This document shows positions 49,520-59,410 of a stretch of DNA of 64,000 nucleotides, piece by piece. Origin of the DNA: Phytoseiulus persimilis (taxonomy: Eukaryota > Arthropoda > Arachnida > Mesostigmata > Phytoseiidae). Within the stretch, counting starts at the first letter, position 1, and every line of letters starts with the position of its first letter. Under the pieces are notes generated by a model that saw nothing but the letters and a program-made list of their open reading frames with translations, did not search any database and was not told where the DNA came from. The DNA lies in contig CM075103.1 in the NCBI GenBank assembly GCA_037576195.1, positions 30,960,723-31,024,722 on the forward strand. The letters run 5' to 3'. Position numbers and translations under genes: made by a program.

Positions 49520-49876
49520 TTGTTGCTGATGCTGTTGTTGTTGCTGCTGCTGCTGCAAGTGGTTCAGCTGCATGAGCTTCATCTTGATCTGCTGTACCTG
49601 CTCCAAGCTCATTCCCGGAGGGAGCAGCTTCGCCAGTTTTGCCAGATCCATCTGGGCCAGGTTTCCGACATTTTGTTGCAGAGCGATAACTTTCTGGAGG
49701 TTTTCCGGGCACCTCTTCTCCGCTTCGAGAGCGGAGCTCGTCTCACCGCAGCTGCCGGGTATCCTGCTCACGGCGACACTGTGGCTGCTGATATTGTTGT
49801 TGATGTCGTGATGATGATGATGATGATGATGATTGAGGTTGTTGTTCAAGAGGTCTTCAGGAGATGTGCACGTCAT
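47935..49876 (-). CDS. Tis11: TIS11/ZFP36-family tandem CCCH zinc-finger protein
   Basis: This family binds AU-rich elements in mRNA 3' UTRs and recruits the CCR4-NOT deadenylase to destroy the mRNA. Coding exons are 49876-49482 and 49063-47935 (minus), joined in phase (AA then G, giving [11 protein letters not shown]), 507 residues. The fingers are [14 protein letters not shown] with C-x8-C-x5-C-x3-H (190-209) and [14 protein letters not shown] with the same spacing (228-247). An 18-residue linker between them matches the family. The extreme C-terminus, RLPVFDQFS, matches the CNOT1-binding motif RLPIFxRLS. The first coding exon has eight His (16-23) and Gln runs of 8 and 13 (108-129). A strong acceptor (TTATTCCAG) ends at 49883, so ATG 49876 is preferred over ATG 49939 and an upstream noncoding exon is likely. 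No breaks seen. Confidence 0.96.
49489..49558 (-). repeat. CAG/CAA repeat coding for polyglutamine in TIS11
   Basis: On the minus strand CAG and CAA codons encode eight Gln, one His and thirteen Gln just before the splice donor. Mixed codons suggest a fairly stable tract. Confidence 0.85.
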
Positions 49877-50234
49877 CTTGAACTGGAATAAGGCAAAGAA
49901 CGGCTTGTAGCGATCATTCGGAGAAGGTTCGAGCGGCATCCTCCGAGCCGGCTGGCTGGCCGGCCGGAGTTCGCAACCGCGATGGAATCTCGGGAGAAAT
50001 TATCGTCGTTTGCTCAGCGTTTTAATTTGGGTTTGCGTCTCGCTAGCCATGGCGGGCCGGGATACCGTTCACCGCAATTTCCTCTTTCCCGTTCCGGTTT
50101 CCGGTTAGCTTGAGCTCGCCCGGAACCGAACGTTGTATCTGGCACAAGTCTCTCCGCCCTACGGTCGAAACTCATTGCTTTCTTGATAGGAATAATAATA
50201 ACAATCGTTCACGACTTGTTAGCGGCAACAGCTT

Positions 50235-50253
50235 CAGAGAGAGAGAGAGAGAG
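50235..50253. repeat. (GA)n microsatellite
   Basis: About nine GA units. Confidence 0.9.
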
Positions 50254-50838
50254 GCATTTCGTTCGTGCGTCTTAACGGCCCGGGCCGAGTGGGCTTTATC
50301 GTCGGAGCGACGGAACAACGACCGACTACGATGCGATCCACAACGCGGGCAAACGAATTCGAGACCATCGGCACAATATAATAATGGGAGCAGAAAAATT
50401 ACGAGAGCGCGTCGCTGGGTATACAATGCGTCCATACAGTGCTTTTTTGAAGACATCGTCCCGGTGGTACAATGTCTAAGGACCATAAAGCTCCTAACAA
50501 TCGAGTCGACGGGACGAAAACGAAGACCGACGCGACAACAACCGCGACGGCCAGAAGAAGTCGAGGGAAAAGCAGCCGTGGTTCTACGCCCGCTCTCCCG
50601 ACGAACCGAGCGACCGGCAGAGCTCAACGCCCGCCTGTGTTCTCGAATCGTCTTTGTCCGACTCAAGAAACCTGGGAGCGAGAAACCAAGGTCGCCACAC
50701 GAAGAGGGGACGAACCGGTCGACCCACTGTGCGAACGCGGAATTCATGGCCAGGATCCAAGCCGCCAACGATCAAGGGTAGCCGATTCGGTCGGAGACGA
50801 ACCAGTCGGAGAAACCGGTACTGGGTCGTTGGCTCGGC

Positions 50839-50853
50839 CGCTCGCTCGCTCGC

Positions 50854-50892
<39 letters not shown>
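50839..50892. repeat. Compound (CTCG)n-(CTGG)n microsatellite
   Basis: A few CTCG units are followed by about ten CTGG units (50854-50892). Confidence 0.9.
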
Positions 50893-53800
50893 CGTGCTCG
50901 TTCGCTGCCTGTTTCGCCATCGTATGTTGGTACCTGAGAGCGGATGGCAGGCAGCCTGGTGGCAGCAGCATATCCCATAGCGTGGGAACCCGGAGCGCCC
51001 CCAGCTCCTCCACTGACCCAATAGTTTCGCCTGTTGAACGAGCGAGCGAGCGAACAGGTTGCCGCTGGCACAAGTTGTCAGTGTCGACATCGAGAGGGAG
51101 CGAGGGAGCGGAGCCCAACGCGCCGAAAGTTTCGTTGCAACTTGTCACATGAAGCAGATAAAACTCGCGAGATGATGTCATCCGGCGTTCGGGACAGGTC
51201 GCTCAACGCGAAAACCGACTCGAGCGCTTGTTTTCGGTGACGTTTCGTGCTTTCGGACAACAGCGTCGACGGTACCGATCGTGGCTTGGAGCCCGGTGTC
51301 ACCTCGTGGGTTTCGGTGTCACAGGAGAATCCCGAGGAGCAATCCCGTTGGGGGCAATCGCTTGCGATAGATGACCTCTGATGGCGATGCATCCGTTTGA
51401 GCGAGAATGCCCGACAGAAATAACCGTCCCGGGCGATCGGACCTCCTATAGATAGCTCGTCCGTCGGAGAGAGTGCAAGCGTCGCTCGACCCTGGGACGA
51501 ATCTCCGAGAAAAGAAACCCCGATGAAACGATCGGCGGGGTGCTTGGAATCAGTGCCGCCCGCGAGCGAGGTTGCCTCGAAATCCTTCCCGCGAACGGCC
51601 ACAAACTGGGAGTACGAACCCAAGAAGATCGTACACTGTCCGACTGTCGGGCTTCTGGATACAACTAGTTAGTACAGAAAGCCCCGGTACCAGTTCCGAA
51701 ATTCACTCACCTCGGACGTCACGTCGGAACGAAAGCTGAGACAGGCGAGAGTTTTGGAGTAATCCTGTTTCGTGGGCGCTGAATTTAGAAGTCTCCGGTG
51801 CGCTCGTTGTCAACGGAAAAAACTCGACGAGAAGCCCGCGTGTCGTCCCAGTCGGTGTTTTCGGGCGACTTGAAAGCTGCGTCGATACCAAGCGCGCTGT
51901 GTGCTCCACCAGAAGGTACCGTCGACTGCAGTTCCTAGTCAGTGTCCAGAGTGAGTGCCTGTGGTGGGGTCTAGGGTTCTCTCCACCAAGAGCAGCATTC
52001 ATCCTCACCCAGGGGTACCAGAATCTGTCAGCTGGACTTCAACCGAACAGACGGGGCTGAGCTTTTTTCTTCTGCAGCTACTCCTGCTTGTCGTGGGGGA
52101 AGGGGGGGGGAGGAGGAGAATCCGTTTAAATGGGCGACCGATGCCACTACGGGGCTTCGGATGGGTTCGAACGTCATCGACGCTGTGCCCGGGCACGACC
52201 CGAACCCCTGGCTATCTGCGTGAGAACGGTCAACTGCGCCGATCGTAGAGCGGTGGAAAGCGTCGTGTCCCGCCGGGATAGAACATGTTTTCTACAGCTC
52301 ATCTTCAGAAGCGATTCGTCGGGGTGAGCTGGTGGACGCAGGAAAGGAGGATGCTACGGGAGGAGCTTTTCGAAAAAATCCAATGTCGCGAACACTTGCG
52401 GAAAAGGATTTCGATGTTTGCCCAAGAGATTGTTTGTTTCTTGCTTGCTCGGTCTTGAGTAAACGGAACGGCCCGCCGAACAGTTGTTAAGTTGCATATG
52501 CTAGCATCCATCCGCGTAAGAATGACATATGGGGCTCGCTCCGAGGTGAGCACGATCTCGCAGACACAATGGATGGCAGTGGACCGCTTCGGGGGTTACA
52601 CAATGGCGACAGATTTTACTATGAACGCGGTGGAGTACGTTGAGATTGGCGCGACCTGCATTGATCGGAGCCAGCCTGCCCCGTCCCGAGGAACGGTGCT
52701 TGAAGTAGGAGTCGGAAAATCATGTTCTCCAACTCCGATGTAGACGAATCCTCCCGACCCGGTGTTGACAAGAAGTAGCGATCGATGCCAGATTTTCCCG
52801 CGAATTCAGCGGATGGGCTTCGCCCGAGGAGGAGGGACCCGTACAGAAGTACTACAACAACAAAGTGAAATTACAATTTGAGGCTCACACGTGTGAACCA
52901 GCGCGCCAGCAGCAGCTACAGAAAAGCTCATCGGGTATCACATCGCGAAGGATGGATGCACTCCGTGTTGCTGCCGTAGATCGCGGATCAACCTGCGAAC
53001 AGCATCAACACACCCTTATAGAAGAGCCATGATTTATTGAAACGGCAGAAACAATCACAACAAGCGATCGCGGAACAAACATGATTGAATGAAACCACAT
53101 GATTTGTGGAGGAGAATTCAAAAACAGCGATTAACATCTGATCGGAAGACTGCGGAGTGATTTCGCTGCGGCAACGGCGGAGGAGCCCTTTGAGGTTGCA
53201 CACCGCGGTTCGCGTGACCTCCATCATATGAATACTGTATCGAAATCGTTCAAAACATTCCTGTATGAACTTATGAGTCCCGCTCATTCCAGCGGCGCGA
53301 AGTTATGTGGACGATCGGGAGTCCAAATGTATGGAATCCAATTCAATCCGCCTTCATTTGCAAGAGTACGGGGAGGAATGTGGCGCAGTCCGGGCTCCGT
53401 AGCAGACTCTACACCTGTGAGAGTTGTTGTTATTCGCTGGGTCGATCTTCGATTGTCGAGGGAACTATCTATTGTCTCAACGTCCGCGCGTTCTAATGTC
53501 AACCAGTCCGTACAGTCATTGTACCAGAGACAGGTGAACCGCTGGATCGTCGATTCCGTATCTCTCGAACCGGTCTCGTCGAGATGCCTCGTCCGGGTCG
53601 ATGTCACCATCGCGATATGGGGACCAGATCTAAAGTGCACGGAGCAGTCCCAGCGTGTGCGTGCATCGCCGCCCACGGCTCGTTCGTTCCTGATTTCCTG
53701 GGAGTAATCGCTGAAGAGCTCCTGAACACCGTGTCAATGAGCGACAGAGTCGATGCCGCGACTATTTCCTCATCGTTGCGATCAGCGTTCAGTGGTATTA

Positions 53801-54010
53801 GCAGGGTAATTGCAGCTCGGGACCTGCAGGCAGAAATGGCGTCAAAAGTTTGGGCAAATTACAATCTTCAGAGTTGTTAGCACGTGATTATCGGCGGACG
53901 AGGTTTGTCGGTTCTGTCTTTTTTCTTCGCCTTGAGCGAGCGGCCGACGAATCGGTAGATTGCTCGCCGGACCAACTGGCATGTTTTTCGAGTAGGCAGT
54001 CAGTGTGTCA

Positions 54011-54060
54011 GGCGGGCGGGCGGGCGGTCGGTCGGTCGGGCTGTCGATCGGTTGGTCGGG
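54011..54060. repeat. (GGGC)n-(GGTC)n compound repeat
   Basis: Tandem GGGC units pass into GGTC units, then decay. Confidence 0.8.
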
Positions 54061-54163
54061 CAAACAGGGATCCTGCTGCCGGTCAGCCAGAGTGAGAGCA
54101 CCAATGGCAGCAACGGTACCGTAGCTTAATCTGGGGCCGCGTTAAATTGGCGCATTGGATCAG

Positions 54164-54520
54164 CTACTTGGGAGCAGTTTTTTTTTCGCTGGTTTTTCGT
54201 TCTGTGGTGCTTCCTTGTATTGAATATTGAACGACACCTGGAGACGGTGGCGGCGGCGCGGAGGCGACACTGGGGCCGTCTTCGTCCTCTTCGCTTTTAG
54301 CTTCATCTTCGACTGCGTAGCTGGCTGGCTTCTCCTGCTCGTCGGCCTTCCTAGGTTCGTCTTCTTCTTCTTCGGACGACGAGCGAGCGAAAAGAAGGAA
54401 CGAACAAGCTAGCGAGCCAACAACGATCGTCTGGCTCGAAATCGGATGGGGGACTTCTAAGAAGAGTCGGCCGGCCGGCCAAACGGGCAGGCAGCAAGTA
54501 AGACCGAGGAGGAACATCAT
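54164..54520 (-). CDS. Possible small ORF: hydrophobic start, acidic middle
   Basis: I do not recognise this. A frame of 118 codons starts with an ATG doublet (MMFLLGLTCCLPVWPAG), which could be a signal peptide. A second hydrophobic segment (VVGSLACSFLLFA) and an acidic stretch (SSSEEEEDEPRKADEQEK) follow. It ends among Ser, Thr and Lys. The start lies among CTGC/GGCC repeats and no polyadenylation signal is near, so it may be chance, or an exon with a donor after PPPPPSP. No neighbour helps. Confidence 0.2.
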   Translation of the reverse strand: MMFLLGLTCCLPVWPAGRLFLEVPHPISSQTIVVGSLACSFLLFARSSSEEEEDEPRKADEQEKPASYAVEDEAKSEEDEDGPSVASAPPPPSPGVVQYSIQGSTTERKTSEKKTAPK

Positions 54521-54524
54521 CGAG

Positions 54525-57500
54525 CGAAGCTCTTCACCGCCTGCCTGCCTAGCTGCTTACCTGAAGTCTGGCTGGCTCCATTCAAGAAATTGGTGGCTAG
54601 GCAGGCAGCTTTTTTCTCCTCTGTCTGCGTACCTACCTAGCTATCTTCTTTTCTCGACCCATCCGGCAGGCAAGTCGTGGCTTTCTCCATCGATTGCGCC
54701 GACTAGCACGCATACAGGCGGATCGCCAACCGCCAGGCCGGTCGCAGCGAGCCGAGGGCAGGAACCGAGGCATTCACGTGCGCGGTTCATGAACCACTTA
54801 GGCCGTCAACGGGCCGTCCCCATGGCTCTTTCTTGCATTCTTTTCTTGACGATGACTCGCTCTTCGGGACGCTACGGAACGGCTACGCGCTCTGTATGGC
54901 TCTAGGAGATGATGTGGGAAGCATCATTTGGTGGGGGGGGGGGGGGGGGGGGGTATTGGACATGAGCGAGTTCTCAGTGTGAGAGCATCTCGCCTCGATG
55001 ACTGAAGCATCCGAGCACTTGCACTCGAGTGCCGAAACGTTCGAACAGTTCCTCTTTGATGGACTCGACTCGCACAAGTGGACGGGTTGCGTTGTTCATC
55101 GCATTATTCTGATGATCCCTGTTAGGGATATCGTCACAGCTTCATTCAAACGCTGGTTCGATCCGGACGATTCTAATGATTTGAAGATGCCGCTCTGGAG
55201 CATCTGGACAATCGGCACGGAGCTCACTCGCGAGGCTCCCGTGCTCTCTGGAGCCAGCTCCATTGCCCCATCGACTTCGCTAATTGTAGCCAGTCAATCG
55301 ATTTGAAGCGCTCGAGTGCGTTTCGAGATTCCGATTAGCAATGCAGAACTGCTCGCTTCGACTTCCATCCGACTGGTCAGTCCCGCCGCATCAAACCCAC
55401 TCTGAAATTTCGTTTGTAGTGTCTTGGACCCGGCCCGAGTGTTCTTTTCGCGGGGCGGGTCTTCCTTCTGACTTAGCGAAGACGTTTCGAGACTGTTCGG
55501 GAGCTTTTAGGGAGCGGATGGATTTGATAGAACAGACATGGCAAGTCGTTATTAATTGACAGGGAAGCCCCATTCCGAGAAGCAGATCGCGGACCTTCGT
55601 CGCATCCTGTTATCCCTCGTTTCCCGTTCGAATGTTCGATCGACCCAACAATGTTGAACCGGGCAAGCGGAACGGTAGTCAGAGACGTGATCGATCACAA
55701 CGTGTTGTTATTCAATAGTTTGGGCAGCGGACGTGTGCTCTCGCTCGTCAGCCTCCTAGCGGGTCTACGAACCACTCGGATTGACAAACGTATCAGAAAA
55801 CGGGGGGAAGACCGTCCGCTGAGCCCAACCCAGAGCCGGGGAGAACGGCGGATGCCCCGAGAGAATACCCGGATTCGACTCATGATGCTCTGCGGGGCAT
55901 GAGAATACGCCAACGATTCCTCTTCCCGCGTGGTGTCCGCGCTCTGAGACGTGATTCACGTGGACAGGGACCGGGCTCGCGCATTACGGTCAACGTGATC
56001 TACATGTGGATTGAGAGATTCTGGATGAACGAAAAACCGTCATCGGGGCAGCATCGTCGAGTTACGTTGAGACGCATGAAAGGACAGAGCGGATGAGGGA
56101 AGGATGAATGCATTCATCGATCGCGTTTTTTTCCGGAGGAGCGCACATCAGCTCCGAAATTGCAGAGTTTCCTGAAGACCGCATTCGAGGAGGAACGTGA
56201 GCTGCCCCCGGTCTGTATCGTACTCGCTCGATCTTCTTTTTGATCCTGAAAAATGAAGACGGATGAACCTTGCCACATTCCGTTCGACTGAGAAATCAGC
56301 CCAAAGGGGCGTACACCGGGCAGTTGTTTCCGGCTACCTACAAAATATCCTCGAGTCCATGTAACCCACTCGGCGGACCGAAGTGCCGCAGCTGACCCTC
56401 AAGCTCACAACGAAACTAGCTTCGGCATAATCACCCACCACTTGAGCCATGTGGACAGATCTGAGCGAGCCCTCGGAGCTCTTCGGTCCGAGCAAACCTG
56501 CCATGTGTCTGTTTGTGTGCCTCGGCGCTCTTAGCACAAGTGTTCCCGATCGCTCTCATGGAGTTGCCCTGTCTGACGGGGCACTGGTAACGTCGTGTTG
56601 GGTATCGGAACCCGGCAACAACTGTCAGACCTTCAGAGTTTTTGAAAATAAGCGATGTGTAAAGCTGCTAGACCTATCGATCGTTGGCGTCGTTCCGCAG
56701 ATTGCGGGACCGGAATGAAATTTGATCCCGTTCAGCGACGACATTAGGATGGTACTGTGTGAATAGAGCAACAAGCTGTACGATGCATGGAGAGAAGATT
56801 TCGAGTGGTATGCGGTGCAGACAACGAGAGCGAAGTCGGTCCAGATCCAGAAGCGGAGGCGACCTCGCAACAGGATTCTCGTCGGATGATGGAGACGTGA
56901 TTAGGGGGGTTGGTTGTTGAGAATCGTTGGTTTCGCTCGGAGGCGGAGAGCTTCTCTCGGACTCGAGTCGGAGTTCGTCGTGCGAGTCCGATAAGTGCAC
57001 CTGAAGTCGTTTCCGCGTTTGGGGGATCCCGAATTTCCATGAGTCTCCTCAACAGGAATCAGATGACTTCACGGACTTCCTACCCCGATGACGCCGTTGA
57101 GCATTCGAGCAGCGGCGTCAAAATCTTGTTGTTGCTTGTTCCTCTGAGAGCTCTTGTAGGTTGTTTTCAGCGGAGGTTGTACTCACCTCGTAGAATGGCT
57201 GATACCGACGCCGGAACAGAGGGCGAGAGAAAGACAAAGGAAAGGTGTGAGAGAGGGGCGAGTTGGCTATCCAACTGAGGGTCTCGGCGTTTGAAAGACT
57301 GTGTGGGTAGATCGCGTGTGGGGGAGGACGACGACGACGACGGCTGGATGCAAGTTATTGATTCCCACAAGTTTTTCTTCGGAATCGTCGATTCTCAGAC
57401 TCGCGAGGAATTTCCCGAAGTTGTATAGTCACCATGATCTCCGTCTGGGCCGCTTTGAGGACGTTCCGTCCAATAAGGTGGAGGTGTGAGCGTCGAGATC

Positions 57501-58529
57501 GGGCGGAGAAAGAATACTCCGCTTGGCCCAGGGTGGATGTGGCCGGATTCCCGAGCCGGTGTGTGAAAAATCGGGATTTGATTCTTGGGGAGGAGACTTG
57601 GCGTTTCTGCTCTGGCGGCTTCCTTAGACTCCTTTCCTCGAAGTGAGAAAGTGTTCAGCAGCGCTGTATCAGTGGTTTGTCCGATTCGACCCGGTTCCGA
57701 GATCCCAAGGAGCCGGTGGCCGTGACATCGAATCGGGGATGTCAGGGCTCCCGCAAATCGGACGGAATTCCGTCTCCTCACACCAGAACAATCGCCGTAT
57801 TTTTTCCGGACCAAGAGTCGAGTTTGCGTCGGCGCCGATGTCTCTGATGCTGGGATTGCGATGACGAAAATCGTAGCGATTTCCCGTATTCTGCTCGGAG
57901 AATGAATGTGAACGTTCCAGGTGAGCTATCTCGGAGATGAATAAGAGGATTCCGAGCCGGTGACCTACATTCCTCTCAGGAAGGCGAGGTGCGCTTCTAC
58001 TGAAGAGGGGTTTGAGCCACCAAAAAGCCCACAATCAGCTCCACTGACGCGTACCCTTCGTTCTCTGGGGAGAGGCTTCCGAGAAAAGTTTCGACTGAAT
58101 GCAGGCAACTCGGCGTGGAATCCGGAGGAAACGTTATGCCGGGGAAGCGTTCCGTTGCTGCTCGTTGCATGGAAAGCTCCGCGACTGCGGCTCTGTCCAC
58201 GTAATTTGCTCGCGAGATTCGAAGAGCCTTAGGAGAATCGGGGAAAGTGAAGGTCACACGGAAGAACGATGTACTTGGAGAGTCCCAACGACGAGGGATC
58301 TGATGGGCGCGAAATTTAATTGTCTAGCAATCGAATCCCCCTCCGGAAATCACTTTTCTCCCTCGCCGTTGTTTGCGAACGAGATTGGGCAGGCGGCTGA
58401 GTTGAGCGAGGACGTTATTTTTTTAGGTTTCCTTTGCTCTCGCTCTCCGGGAGCTCTTCGTGTGAGCAGAGTTAGCCGCGAGGAGGTTTTCTTTCGGTTA
58501 TTTTGGATCCGAGACGGACGTCGCGGAAA
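54525..58529. other. No recognisable gene; 21-base G run
   Basis: A G run lies at 54933-54953. An ATG-started frame of 102 codons at 54998-55306 (+) has no recognisable domain. Other frames are short. A GAC trinucleotide run lies near 57330. Confidence 0.35.
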
Positions 58530-58835
58530 ATGTTTCGGGAGAACCGTGTGGCTCAAGAGGAACCAGATATCTATCAAGATTTCCTGCTCACGCGGAAGAG
58601 ATTCGCGGGAGTTTTGAAACTCATTCCGATCGTGCGGGAGGTTCTGCGCACTCCTCTAAACGAGCGAAGCCGAGCCGTGCAGAAGATTCTAAACTCAGCG
58701 ATTCTCGTTTGGTCTCGTGAAGTTCTCACGGATCCCAAGGTTATAGAGCGGCCGTTGAGTCGAGCCTGGCGGGAGAACGGGATCCCAACATCAGAGATTC
58801 GTGCTAAGAGCACGAAGCTCGTGGAACTCGGGTAG
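58530..58835 (+). CDS. Possible ORF of 101 codons, unassigned
   Basis: ATG 58530 opens a frame rich in Arg, Glu and Leu (MFRENRVAQEEPDIYQDFLL, then LTRKRFAGVLKLIPIVREVL and NSAILVWSREVLTDPKVIER) that looks like an amphipathic helical protein. It has no recognised domain and no signal peptide. A donor-like GTAGGG overlaps the stop. It could be an exon or chance. Confidence 0.2.
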   Translation: MFRENRVAQEEPDIYQDFLLTRKRFAGVLKLIPIVREVLRTPLNERSRAVQKILNSAILVWSREVLTDPKVIERPLSRAWRENGIPTSEIRAKSTKLVELG

Positions 58836-59210
58836 GGGGCGGCGCAAAGAAGTTTCTGTCGAGATATGAGAGCTCGGCGCATTAGATTACCTGTTTGTTG
58901 CAAGCGTCATTGTGTTGTGGGAGTCGGCTTTGTCGCTGCTCGGTCGCGAAGGAGGAGGAAGAGCCGGCGGCGGGTCGAGGCGAGGATGAGAAGGCAACCG
59001 AATGAGCCAGGCAGACAAGTAAGCAAGTGTGTTGAATTCCTGAGCGCCATCTGGTCGCTTGTTCGAGCCGAGACTCGAGGCCCGAGATTCGGTTCATGCC
59101 ACGACGAGTACGAAGACGCGGCGATATCGGCGTTGGTGTTCGTCGGTTCGCCTGGAGACTTGAGAGCGAACGACCTGGTGGCGACCAGGGCTAACTGAGT
59201 GGAAGAAGGA

Positions 59211-59270
59211 GCCGGCCGGCCGGCGGGCGAGCGGGCGGGCGGGCGGGCGGACGAGTGAGCGAGCGAGCCG
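59211..59270. repeat. GGCC/GGGC/GAGC tetranucleotide repeat block
   Basis: GGCC units are followed by GGGC units and then GAGC-type units, resembling the blocks at 50.85 and 54.0 kb. Confidence 0.85.
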
Positions 59271-59380
59271 GTGTCGAGGAGCCCCACAACCAGCCCAGGG
59301 CCAAGATTGTCTGTGAGTCGGGGTCGACTAAAATTGAACCTGATTGTCCGCCGCTGCTAGCTGCTGATGGCAGGCTAACG

Positions 59381-59410
59381 CGAGAGAGAGAGAGGGAGAG
59401 AGAGAGAGAG
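59381..59410. repeat. (GA)n microsatellite
   Basis: GA units with one GG interruption. Confidence 0.9.

Larger units (their letters stand above)
49883..54160. other. TIS11 upstream region; repeats, no supported gene
   Basis: This should hold the TIS11 promoter and one or more 5' noncoding exons on the minus strand, though I cannot place them. Long overlapping open frames at 50110-51180 on both strands reflect G+C-rich and repetitive sequence rather than genes. At 53284-53676 (-) an open frame is followed by AATAAA at 53038-53033, which might mark a gene end, but the opposite strand (53584-53880) is equally protein-like. Confidence 0.35.

Noticed and set aside
50110-51623. Long open frames on both strands (up to 226 codons)
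   Set aside because: They overlap each other on both strands and read through microsatellites (Leu-Ala-Gly-Trp repeats), so G+C content and repeats explain them.
53228-53880. Protein-like frames on opposite strands (53228-53707 +, 53584-53880 +, 53284-53676 -)
   Set aside because: They cannot all be real, and none has a recognisable domain. The minus frame has AATAAA downstream, but that alone is weak.
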